From: Chitinophagaceae bacterium
Lineage (GTDB): Bacteria > Bacteroidota > Bacteroidia > Chitinophagales > Chitinophagaceae
NCBI GenBank assembly: GCA_947372105.1
Contig: CANBSH010000011.1
Span: 1 to 51,824 of the forward strand
Direction of reading: 5' to 3'
DNA: 51,824 nt
A model generated the notes under the pieces. The model did no database searches. It saw nothing but the letters and a program-made list of their open reading frames with translations, and was not told where the DNA came from. Positions 16,541 to 24,375 of the stretch are shown here, one piece after another (the stretch's first letter is position 1; each line of letters starts with the position of its first letter). A program made the position numbers and the translations under genes.

Positions 16541-18358
16541 TTTTACCTCCTGCATTTCGATGAGTTTTTTGTAGTAACCATCTTGAGCAATTAATGCGTC
16601 ATGATTTCCTCTTTCTACAATTTGACCTTTTTGTAAAACGATGATTTCATCTGCATGGCGAATGGTAGATAGTCTGTGTGCAATCACAATAGAAGTTCTG
16701 TTTTGCATCATATTATTAATCGCTTCTTGTACTAATTTTTCACTTTCAGTATCTAAAGCCGAAGTGGCTTCGTCTAAAATTAAGATAGGAGGATTTTTTA
16801 ATACGGCACGAGCAATGGTTAAACGTTGACGCTCACCACCACTTAATTTACTACCTCTATCTCCAATCATGGAATCAAAACCACCTTCTTTTTTCATGAT
16901 AAAATCATAAGCGTTCGCAATTTTCGCTGCTGCAATAATTTCATCCATGCTTGCATTAGGTTTTCCTAAAGCAATATTTGCGGCAATGGAATCATTGAAT
17001 AAGATAGGTTCTTGTGTAACAATACTTATGAGTTGACGTAAACTGTGTAAACTATACTCTTTAATATTTTTTCCATCAATGTATAATTCTCCGGCACTTA
17101 CATCATGAAAACGGGGAACTAAATCGGCTAATGTACTTTTCCCAGCTCCACTAGAACCCACTAAAGCAACAGAAGTTCCTTTTTGAATCGTTAATTGAAT
17201 ATCTTTTAAAATACCAGCATCCTGATAAGAAAAACCAACATTATTAAATTGGATGGATTCGTTAAATCCTGTAAGTTCAATAGGGTGAGAAACTTCTTCA
17301 ACGGTGACAGGGGCTTCTAAAATTTCATTTAAACGATCTAAAGTGGCATTCCCTCTATTCACGTTATAAACCGCTTGTGATAAGGCTTTCGCAGGATTAA
17401 TGATTTGCGAAAACAAGGCCACATATCCAATAAAGGCACTTCCCGAAAGTATCTCACCATTCAAAACTAGCTTCCCGCCAAACCATAAAACTCCACATAA
17501 AATAATCACCCCTAGTGATTCTGAAACAGGAGACGCTAAATCACGACGGTATAAAATTTTATTCTTGATATGAAAAATATCGTCCACTAAACCAAAGAAA
17601 CTTTTTTTCACTCTTTGCTCTGCATTGAATGCTTTAATAATTCTCAAACCCGTTAAAGTTTCTTCCATTTGGCTCATGATCTCGCCCCATTTTACTTGTG
17701 CTTTATTGGTATGTTTTTTTAAACTTCTACCAATACGACCCACTATAAAACCTGCAAGTGGTAATAAAACAAACACAAACAATGTAAGCTTCACACTAAT
17801 TAAGAAAAGCACCATTAAAATTCCAATAATATTTAAAGGCTCTTTAATAATGCCTTCTAATGCCCCAATCACTGAGTTTTCTAAATCAGCAATATCGTTG
17901 GAAGATCTACTTAGAATATCTCCTTTGCGTTGTTCGGTAAAATAACCAATGGGTAATCTTAATATTTTATCGTACAATAATTTTGAATACTTTCTAGTAA
18001 CTGCATTACGAATAGGAGCTAAAAAATAGTAGGATAAATAAAGAAATAAATTCTTTAAAATCACAGCCGTAATAATGCCAAGGCAGATCCAACCTAATGC
18101 TTGTTCCTTTCCATATTTAGCAATGGTGGTTTGTAAAAATCCGTATAATACATCTTTTAAGCTGCCACCCGAACCTGAAGCAACTGTCTTAACAGCGCCA
18201 GTCAATTCACTGCTATTAAAGATGAGGTCCATAAAAGGAACCAGCATGCTTAATGAAAACAGGCTAAAAACGATGGATAAAATGATAAAAAGGCTATACC
18301 AGCCCATATAGGCCTTGTATTCCTTGATATAACTAATAATGCGAATAAATTTCTTCAT
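16538..18358 (-). CDS. ABC exporter, MsbA-like (fused permease and ATPase)
   Basis: A 606-residue half-transporter working as a homodimer in the inner membrane. Residues 1 to about 330 hold six membrane segments. The ATPase half shows Walker A GSSGAGKST (about 387-395), signature LSGGERQR, Walker B ILILDEATSAL and the switch histidine in VIAHRLST. The overall plan matches MsbA and multidrug exporters. Lipid A-core flipping is the likely role because this class is the usual Bacteroidota MsbA, but substrate cannot be proven from sequence. It stands alone, divergent from rbfA and convergent with the dksA-like gene. Confidence 0.85.
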   Translation of the reverse strand: MKKFIRIISYIKEYKAYMGWYSLFIILSIVFSLFSLSMLVPFMDLIFNSSELTGAVKTVASGSGGSLKDVLYGFLQTTIAKYGKEQALGWICLGIITAVILKNLFLYLSYYFLAPIRNAVTRKYSKLLYDKILRLPIGYFTEQRKGDILSRSSNDIADLENSVIGALEGIIKEPLNIIGILMVLFLISVKLTLFVFVLLPLAGFIVGRIGRSLKKHTNKAQVKWGEIMSQMEETLTGLRIIKAFNAEQRVKKSFFGLVDDIFHIKNKILYRRDLASPVSESLGVIILCGVLWFGGKLVLNGEILSGSAFIGYVALFSQIINPAKALSQAVYNVNRGNATLDRLNEILEAPVTVEEVSHPIELTGFNESIQFNNVGFSYQDAGILKDIQLTIQKGTSVALVGSSGAGKSTLADLVPRFHDVSAGELYIDGKNIKEYSLHSLRQLISIVTQEPILFNDSIAANIALGKPNASMDEIIAAAKIANAYDFIMKKEGGFDSMIGDRGSKLSGGERQRLTIARAVLKNPPILILDEATSALDTESEKLVQEAINNMMQNRTSIVIAHRLSTIRHADEIIVLQKGQIVERGNHDALIAQDGYYKKLIEMQEVK

Positions 18359-18428
18359 ATTCTAACTATTCCCTCAGAATAATCAGCAAAGTAACTAATT
18401 TTACAATGAATCAACGATTTTGATTATT

Positions 18429-18773
18429 ATGGAAGAAGGTAAAAGACAAAAACAAGTAGCCGGGGCTATTCAGGCAGCCCTCAATGATATCTTTTTAAAA
18501 TTGGGGCTCAATCATTTACAAGGAGGCATGGTATCCATATCTTCTGTGAAAGTCACCCCCGATTTGCTAGAAGCGCGTATATACTTGAGCTTATTTCAGG
18601 TGGCAGACACCCATGATTGTTTCAAAAAAATAGAGGCGAAAGCTTGGGACGTGAAAAAGCATTTGGCGGATGCCATGAAACATCAATTAAGGCGTATCCC
18701 TGTGTTGCATTTTTATTTAGACGACACTTTGGATTATGTTTTTAAAATGGACGAGATCTTAAAAAATTTATAG
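18429..18773 (+). CDS. rbfA: Ribosome-binding factor A
   Basis: A 114-residue KH-fold protein that binds immature 30S subunits and helps 16S rRNA 5'-end maturation. The N-terminal pattern MEEGKRQKQVAGAIQAAL, the central VSSVKVTPDLLEARIYL-type strand and RRIPVLHFYLDDTLD near the C-terminus are characteristic. I chose ATG at 18429; a TTG three codons upstream (18420) would add only MII. Its stop TAG overlaps the GTG start of the next permease gene by one base, so the pair is translationally coupled. Confidence 0.9.
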   Translation: MEEGKRQKQVAGAIQAALNDIFLKLGLNHLQGGMVSISSVKVTPDLLEARIYLSLFQVADTHDCFKKIEAKAWDVKKHLADAMKHQLRRIPVLHFYLDDTLDYVFKMDEILKNL

Positions 18774-19984
18774 TGCATTTTTTATTTGCATGGCGTTATT
18801 TTAGAGGTAAGTATGCTTTTCAAGCAATACAAATGATTGCTTGGGTAAGTGTATTGGCAATTGCGATAGGCACTGCTGCATTAATTACAGTACTCAGTGT
18901 CTCCAATGGTTTTACCGAAGTGGTGAAAGGATTATACAGTGATTTTTATGCAGATATTCGAGTGACAAGCCCCCATACAAAATTTTACAAAGTCACAGAA
19001 GATCAATGGAGTCAAATCCAAAAAATTAAAGGGGTTGTTGCCGTGAGTAAAGTAGTGGAAAATAGAGCTTTACTTGTGCGTGGTGAAAAGCAAGCGGTGG
19101 TGATGATTAAAGGAGTAGATAGTGCTTATACCTCCATAAATCAAGTAGCACACTATTTAAAAAGAGGTGTTTTTGAAATGGGGAATAAGGAGCAACCGCA
19201 TGTGGTATTAGGGATTGGGGTAGAGCAAAAATTAGGATTATTCCCAGAACCACTAGGAGATACGATGCAATTATATGCAGTAAGTAGATCGGGAAAATCA
19301 CTCACTTCCTTGGATCAATTAAATAGTTTATCGGTCACTCAAACTGGTGCTTTTTCAATTCAGCAGGAATTTGATGAGCAATATGTATTCACGCATTTCG
19401 CTTTTGCGCAGTACTTATTAGATATTGATGCTGCAGAAGTTTCTGCCATTGAATTATCTATACTTCCTAGCGAAGAAAAAAATGTTGTTAAAAATCTTTT
19501 ACAAATTTTAGGGAACCAAGTACAGGTTCAAAATAAGTATCAACAGAATATTGATTTGTATAAAATTATGCAAATGGAAAAGTGGATTATCTTTTTCATT
19601 TTAGGGGTGATAATGATTGTAGCTTCCTTTAATTTGGTAGGCGCTTTAACTATGTTAGTATTAGAAAAGAAAAAAGACATTCATGTACTTCATTCCATGG
19701 GGGCGAATGCCTGGGATGTTCAAAAAATATTTTTATTATTATCGGGATTAATGGCATTTATAGGAGCATTCATTGGCGGTGCGTTGGCTTCTCTATTTTG
19801 TTTTTTACAAATGCAATTTCATTTCATAAAATTACAAGGCAATTCGTTTGTCATTGATTACTATCCCATCAAGCCAATGTGGGAGGACTACCTCGCTATC
19901 ATAGGATTGGTCGTGTTCATAGCATTATTAGCCGGCTGGATTCCAGCACGAAAAGCAGCACGACAATTACACGAAAAAATTTAA
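18773..19984 (+). CDS. LolC/LolE-type ABC transporter permease (FtsX fold)
   Basis: A 403-residue inner-membrane protein with an N-terminal membrane helix (about 22-45), a large periplasmic MacB-like domain and three C-terminal helices in an FtsX domain. The N-terminus MHFLFAWRYFRGKYAFQAI and the ending AGWIPARKAARQL are typical of LolC/E permeases, which extract lipoproteins for transport to the outer membrane. The LolD ATPase is not in the window. The start is GTG at 18773 inside the rbfA stop codon. It ends at a long hairpin shared with the convergent transketolase gene. Confidence 0.85.
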   Translation: MHFLFAWRYFRGKYAFQAIQMIAWVSVLAIAIGTAALITVLSVSNGFTEVVKGLYSDFYADIRVTSPHTKFYKVTEDQWSQIQKIKGVVAVSKVVENRALLVRGEKQAVVMIKGVDSAYTSINQVAHYLKRGVFEMGNKEQPHVVLGIGVEQKLGLFPEPLGDTMQLYAVSRSGKSLTSLDQLNSLSVTQTGAFSIQQEFDEQYVFTHFAFAQYLLDIDAAEVSAIELSILPSEEKNVVKNLLQILGNQVQVQNKYQQNIDLYKIMQMEKWIIFFILGVIMIVASFNLVGALTMLVLEKKKDIHVLHSMGANAWDVQKIFLLLSGLMAFIGAFIGGALASLFCFLQMQFHFIKLQGNSFVIDYYPIKPMWEDYLAIIGLVVFIALLAGWIPARKAARQLHEKI

Positions 19985-19988
19985 AGAG

Positions 19989-20032
19989 GATTTAATAGAG
20001 ATTTTATATTTTATAAAAATCTCTATTAAATC
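19989..20032. terminator. Long bidirectional hairpin terminator
   Basis: A 17-bp perfect AT-rich inverted repeat, GATTTAATAGAGATTTT at 19989-20005 against AAAATCTCTATTAAATC at 20016-20032, lies between two convergent genes and overlaps the stop codon of the minus-strand transketolase subunit. Confidence 0.8.
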
Positions 20033-20870
20033 AATAATCGCCTAATGTTTCTTCCAATTGTCCCAAGGCTTTTGCTAATTGTTCATCATTTGGTGCAATG
20101 CCATGCCATTCATGACTACCTTCCATAAAGTCAACGCCTTTACCCATAGATGTTTTCATTAAAATACAAATGGGTTTGCCTTGACCTGTCAATGACTTTG
20201 CTTGTGCTAAAGTGGCCAAAATTTGATCCATATCATGACCATCCATATGTAATACCGTCCAATGAAATGCTTTGAATTTATCTTCTAAACTATCTAGGGA
20301 TAAGACTTTACTTAACGGGCCATCAATTTGTTGACCATTTACATCAATCGTAGAAATTAAATTATCTACTTTATTGTGAGCAGCAAACATCACGGATTCC
20401 CAAATTTGACCTTCTTGTAATTCGCCATCACCATGAAGTGAGTATACTAATTGACTGTCTTTATTATATTTTTTGGTAAGAGCTGCACCAATGGCAACAC
20501 TCATGCCTTGACCAAGAGATCCACTCGCTATACGAATGCCTGGTAAATGTTCATGCGTAGTTGGGTGACCTTGTAAACGTGAGTTTAATTTACGAAATGT
20601 CGCCAATTCTTTTATATCAAAGTAACCGGATCTAGCTAGTACGGAATAAAATACGGGTGATATATGACCATTGGATAAAAAGAAAAGATCTTCTCCTTTT
20701 CCATCCATTGAAAAATCTGAATTATGTTTTAAAACTTGAAAATAGAGTGCAGTTAAAAAATCAGTGCAACCCAATGAACCCCCTGGGTGACCACTTTGTT
20801 GAGCGTGTACCATTCTTACTATATCTCTACGTACTTGAGAGGCGATTTTTATTAAGTCTGCAGCTGCCAT
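20031..20870 (-). CDS. Transketolase, N-terminal subunit
   Basis: A 279-residue protein corresponding only to the thiamine-diphosphate-binding first half of transketolase, which moves two-carbon units in the pentose phosphate pathway. It shows HAQQSGHPGGSLGCTDFL and the TPP/metal motif GDGELQEGQIWESVMFAAH ending in IDVNGQQIDG. Split transketolases need a separate C-terminal subunit, normally the adjacent gene, but none is present in this window. I set the start at ATG 20870 (MAAADLIKIAS); the open frame extends 45 codons upstream, but that stretch lies across the frr promoter region and does not resemble the family. Confidence 0.9.
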   Translation of the reverse strand: MAAADLIKIASQVRRDIVRMVHAQQSGHPGGSLGCTDFLTALYFQVLKHNSDFSMDGKGEDLFFLSNGHISPVFYSVLARSGYFDIKELATFRKLNSRLQGHPTTHEHLPGIRIASGSLGQGMSVAIGAALTKKYNKDSQLVYSLHGDGELQEGQIWESVMFAAHNKVDNLISTIDVNGQQIDGPLSKVLSLDSLEDKFKAFHWTVLHMDGHDMDQILATLAQAKSLTGQGKPICILMKTSMGKGVDFMEGSHEWHGIAPNDEQLAKALGQLEETLGDY

Positions 20871-20979
20871 AATTTTTGATATCAATGAGCAACAAAGATA
20901 GAATTCAAAGCCTAATTTGACATCATTTATTTGAAAAATGGGTATAAAAAAAGTCTCATGTGGATTTCTATGTTTTGCG

Positions 20980-20987
20980 TAGCTTTG
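20980..20987 (+). promoter_or_regulatory. -7 promoter box of frr
   Basis: TAGCTTTG matches TAnnTTTG, 20 bases before the frr ATG at 21008. Confidence 0.55.
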
Positions 20988-21007
20988 TTTACTCAAATAA
21001 TTCAAAT

Positions 21008-21571
21008 ATGTCGGAAGAATTACAAAAAATAAGCACAGATGCCGAAAGTGGTATGAAAAAAGCCATTAATCATCTAGAAATTGAATTGTCAAAAATTAGA
21101 GCAGGCAAGGCAACCCCTTCTATTTTAGAGGGCATTAATGTGGATTATTATGGAGCGCCCACCCCTATTAGTCAAGTAGCCAATGTGCAAATTTTAGACA
21201 GCAGAACCATTAGTATTCAACCTTGGGAAAAAAGTATGTTAGCCTTGATTGAAAGATCTATTATGGCTGCTAATATTGGTATTACGCCTCAAAATGATGG
21301 GGTAAATATTCGTTTGTTTATGCCGCCTTTAACCGAAGAGCGTCGCCGTGAATTATTTAAAAAAGCAAGTGGAGAAGGGGAACAAAGCAAAGTTGCTATA
21401 CGAAATATTAGAAGAGATCATATTGAGCAAGTCAAAAAATTACAAAAGGACGGAATGAGTGAAGATATTTGTAAAGGAGCGGAAGATTCCATACAAGCAT
21501 TAACAGATAAGCACATTGCTTTAGTAGAAAAGCATTTAGAAGCAAAGGAAAAAGAAATCATGACTGTTTAA
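21008..21571 (+). CDS. frr: Ribosome recycling factor
   Basis: A 187-residue factor that, with EF-G, splits post-termination ribosomes. The family motif KIRAGKATPSIL and the C-terminal helix with RNIRRDHIEQVKKLQKDG are clear, and the length fits exactly. I use ATG at 21008 (MSEELQKIS); an upstream in-frame ATG at 20960 would place the start before the promoter box and add 16 unconserved residues. UMP kinase and tsf, frequent neighbours, are not here. Confidence 0.95.
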   Translation: MSEELQKISTDAESGMKKAINHLEIELSKIRAGKATPSILEGINVDYYGAPTPISQVANVQILDSRTISIQPWEKSMLALIERSIMAANIGITPQNDGVNIRLFMPPLTEERRRELFKKASGEGEQSKVAIRNIRRDHIEQVKKLQKDGMSEDICKGAEDSIQALTDKHIALVEKHLEAKEKEIMTV

Positions 21572-21602
21572 GGATGATATTGCAGACGATCCAAAAATAT
21601 AC

Positions 21603-21634
21603 AACGACTAAGTAAGTAAAATTGCTTAGTCGTT
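21603..21634. terminator. Bidirectional terminator between frr and the EamA gene
   Basis: A perfect 10-bp stem AACGACTAAG/CTTAGTCGTT with a 12-nt loop is followed by TCTTTTATT on the plus strand. It overlaps the last codons and stop of the minus-strand EamA gene. Confidence 0.8.
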
Positions 21635-22510
21635 TCTTTTATTCACAATATACACGCCCACTAAAATAATAGCTAATCCTACTAAACGAAGTGGGTGAAT
21701 AGCTTCATTGTATAGCAAGCCCATAGCGAGTGAAACAAATGGTATAGCGTAAGTAACAGTAGATGCAAAAATAATCCCCGAACGTTTTACTAATATGTAA
21801 AATAAAATAGAAGCGACCGAAGTGTTAATGACCCCCAAAGTGCCTCCAGCTAGTGTGGCTTGTATGATTTCTGCGCTGGAAAAATCGTTTTGAAAATAAC
21901 CTGTAAAATATAAAATCACCATTCCAGGAATGATCGAAAAGCTAAATGCAATGCTGGCAATATTGATCGCGCTAATATTTTGCATATTCTTACCCACCAT
22001 ATTGACGTTTAATCCGTAACAAATGGTAGCCAACATAATGAAAAAACTGTATGAAAAATTTTCAAAGTGAAGTGTTTTTCCTGCAACTACCGATAAACAT
22101 AAACCAACTAATCCCAATAATACACCCAGCATTTTTTGGCCATTGGAAGGGATTTTAAAAAAAATAATTCCTACTAAAATGGTAAACAAAGGAGTAAGTG
22201 AATTTAAGATACCTGCTAAAGCGCTATCAATTTTAGTTTCGGCAATGCAAAATAAGTAGGCCGGAATAAAATTGCCTATCACCCCGGATAATATGACGAT
22301 GCCTAATTTGTCTTTAGGGATTTGTTTGAAAGCTTTAAAAGCAAAAGGAACCAATACCAAACCTGCAAAAATCATTCTTAAAGAGGCTACTTGGTATGGG
22401 CTTAACTGCACGGCCCCTTCTTTCATGCCAATTTTCATGAGTAAAAAGGAGCTCCCCCAAATGATAGAAAGTAAGATGAAAATACCCCAATCGATCAACT
22501 TCTTATTCAT
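21626..22510 (-). CDS. EamA/DMT-superfamily transporter
   Basis: A 294-residue membrane protein with about ten predicted helices arranged as two repeated EamA domains (roughly 1-145 and 150-290). The N-terminal motif IIWGSSFLLMKIG and the second-repeat features are typical of drug/metabolite transporters. Substrate is unknown; family members export amino acids, nucleosides or other metabolites. It diverges from scpA and converges with frr, with no functional link evident from the neighbours. Confidence 0.88.
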   Translation of the reverse strand: MNKKLIDWGIFILLSIIWGSSFLLMKIGMKEGAVQLSPYQVASLRMIFAGLVLVPFAFKAFKQIPKDKLGIVILSGVIGNFIPAYLFCIAETKIDSALAGILNSLTPLFTILVGIIFFKIPSNGQKMLGVLLGLVGLCLSVVAGKTLHFENFSYSFFIMLATICYGLNVNMVGKNMQNISAINIASIAFSFSIIPGMVILYFTGYFQNDFSSAEIIQATLAGGTLGVINTSVASILFYILVKRSGIIFASTVTYAIPFVSLAMGLLYNEAIHPLRLVGLAIILVGVYIVNKRND

Positions 22511-22551
22511 GCCTTAAAATTTGGGGCAAAGATGCTGATAATTTGGATAAA

Positions 22552-22560
22552 AGTGGATAA
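22552..22560 (-). promoter_or_regulatory. DnaA-box-like 9-mer upstream of scpA
   Basis: The minus-strand 9-mer TTATCCACT differs by one base from the DnaA box TTATCCACA. It lies between the divergent EamA and scpA genes, about 50 bases before scpA. Function is unproven. Confidence 0.3.
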
Positions 22561-22611
22561 ATACTTTCTGAATTAACCTGAAATTAATAACGATTCCCTT
22601 TCTTTGTAGGA

Positions 22612-23490
22612 ATGAACCAGCTAACTAATTATTCTATCAAAGTGGACCAATTTGAGGGTCCTTTTGACTTATTACTATTCTTTATTGAGCGGGATGAAAT
22701 GGATATTTATAACATCCAAATCACCAAAATCATCAATGATTTTTTGGATTTCATACATCATCAAGAAAAATTGAATATTGAATTAAGTAGCGAGTTTATT
22801 TTATTCGTTGCAACCTTAATGCGCATCAAGGCCAAATTATTGTTACCAAGAAAGGAACTAGATGCTTTAGGAAATGAAATTGATCCACGTCAAGAATTAA
22901 TTGACAAAATTTTAGAATATAAAAGATATAAAGAAGCGGCTACTCAAATGGCAGATATGGAAGCGTTGCGTATGTTAATGCAAAAGCGCGGAAATATCCA
23001 ACATGAAATGTCAAAAGTAGGTGAGGAAGCCGCAGAAGGCACCGAACTACAAACAGTAACGCTTTTTAAATTGATGAAGTCATTCGAAAAAGTAATGACT
23101 CGTTTACAAGAACGTCAAAACAGACCTGTCCATACGGTAGTAAGATATAACTACACTATGGAAGCTTCAAGAGAGTATTTATTAAAAACAGTACAAGACG
23201 GTAAAACAGTTGCGTTTGAAAAAATATTTGATGTTTGTCAGGATCGTGTTCATGCTTTATTCTTTTTCTTATCTATTTTAGAATTATCGCAACAAAAATA
23301 TATGAAGTTGTTGGTAGGGGAAGGGCGCAATAATTTTATCATCGAATGGAATGAAAGCCGCGAAGAAGATTTAGAGCCTGGTCATGTGGATACTTTTGAT
23401 TCCTATGAAACACCTAACCTAGAAGCCTTTAAAGACGATGACAATATCGAACCTTTAGCCGAGGGAGACTTTGATCCAAGCTTAAATTAA
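22612..23490 (+). CDS. scpA: Segregation and condensation protein A
   Basis: A 292-residue kleisin that bridges SMC heads in the chromosome condensin complex. The N-terminal signature VDQFEGPFDLLLFFIERDEMD and the following LSSEFILFVATLMRIKAKLLLP are characteristic; the C-terminal winged-helix part is FEKIFDVCQDRVHALFFFLSILEL. It is somewhat longer than the usual 240-270 because of an acidic tail. ScpB and SMC are not in the window. The gap to the downstream amidohydrolase is 14 bases. Confidence 0.93.
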   Translation: MNQLTNYSIKVDQFEGPFDLLLFFIERDEMDIYNIQITKIINDFLDFIHHQEKLNIELSSEFILFVATLMRIKAKLLLPRKELDALGNEIDPRQELIDKILEYKRYKEAATQMADMEALRMLMQKRGNIQHEMSKVGEEAAEGTELQTVTLFKLMKSFEKVMTRLQERQNRPVHTVVRYNYTMEASREYLLKTVQDGKTVAFEKIFDVCQDRVHALFFFLSILELSQQKYMKLLVGEGRNNFIIEWNESREEDLEPGHVDTFDSYETPNLEAFKDDDNIEPLAEGDFDPSLN

Positions 23491-23504
23491 ACTATCCAAT
23501 TAGT

Positions 23505-24356
23505 ATGTCTATTCCCATTATTGATACGCATTTGCATATATGGGATTTAGAAAAAGTGGAATATAGTTGGCTGACAGGGAATACCTCTATATTAGCAAGA
23601 ACTTATTTACCAGATGAAGTGTCACCCTTGATGCAAAAAGCAGGAGTGACCCAAGCTATTTTGGTACAAGCTGCCAATACAATAGAGGAAACTGAATTTA
23701 TGTTGGATGCCGCTCAACAAAATTCATGGATTAAAGGAGTGGTGGGTTGGTTGCCTTTATTAGATCCTATGGCCACTCAAAGCCAAATTAATTTTTTTCA
23801 ACAAAATAAATATTTCAAAGGGGTGCGTCATTTAGTGCATGACGAAACTAATGCCGATTGGTTATTGCAGCCAGCTGTATTAGAAAGTTTGCAAATTTTA
23901 GCCGACCACAAAATACTCTATGAAATTGTGGGAGTGAAAGCATCGCATTTAAAAGCGACGATTCAAATTGCACAAACAATACCTCATTTATCCATCATGT
24001 TGGATCATTTAGTGAATCCTCCTATTTCGGATGTTAGTTTTTTCCCTGAATGGGAAAGTTTAATGAAGCAAGTAAGTCAATATCCAAATGTGTATGCCAA
24101 AATATCTGGTTTAGGAACACAAGTTAAAAAAGGGAATGAATGGAATGCGGCTGATATTAAACCCTACATTGAGTTTGCGCTTCTTCATTTTGGTGTGGAC
24201 AGATGTGTGTGTGGAGGAGATTGGCCAGTGGCTTTATTAGCAAGTAACTATGAAAAAACGATGGGAGTATATCGTGAAGTGCTTGAAAACATTTTGACAC
24301 CAGAGGATCAGGCAAAAGTATTGCACTCCAACGCCACTTTATTTTATTCTTTGTAG
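23505..24356 (+). CDS. Amidohydrolase-superfamily protein (COG3618 type)
   Basis: A 283-residue TIM-barrel metal-dependent hydrolase. It begins with IIDTHLHIWDLEKVEYSWL, where the HxH pair is the usual metal ligand, and has LDHLVNPP in the middle and the conserved aspartate in CGGDWPVALL near the end. Relatives hydrolyse sugar lactones (rhamnono- and fuconolactone) or 2-pyrone-4,6-dicarboxylate; the substrate here is not readable from sequence. It probably shares a transcript with scpA, without an obvious functional reason. Confidence 0.82.
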   Translation: MSIPIIDTHLHIWDLEKVEYSWLTGNTSILARTYLPDEVSPLMQKAGVTQAILVQAANTIEETEFMLDAAQQNSWIKGVVGWLPLLDPMATQSQINFFQQNKYFKGVRHLVHDETNADWLLQPAVLESLQILADHKILYEIVGVKASHLKATIQIAQTIPHLSIMLDHLVNPPISDVSFFPEWESLMKQVSQYPNVYAKISGLGTQVKKGNEWNAADIKPYIEFALLHFGVDRCVCGGDWPVALLASNYEKTMGVYREVLENILTPEDQAKVLHSNATLFYSL

Positions 24357-24375
24357 GATTATATACTCTGTTTTT

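Noticed and set aside
20871-21005. 45-codon N-terminal extension of the transketolase half
   Set aside because: It overlaps the frr promoter region and start, is not related to transketolase, and the family start MAAADLIKIAS fits ATG 20870.
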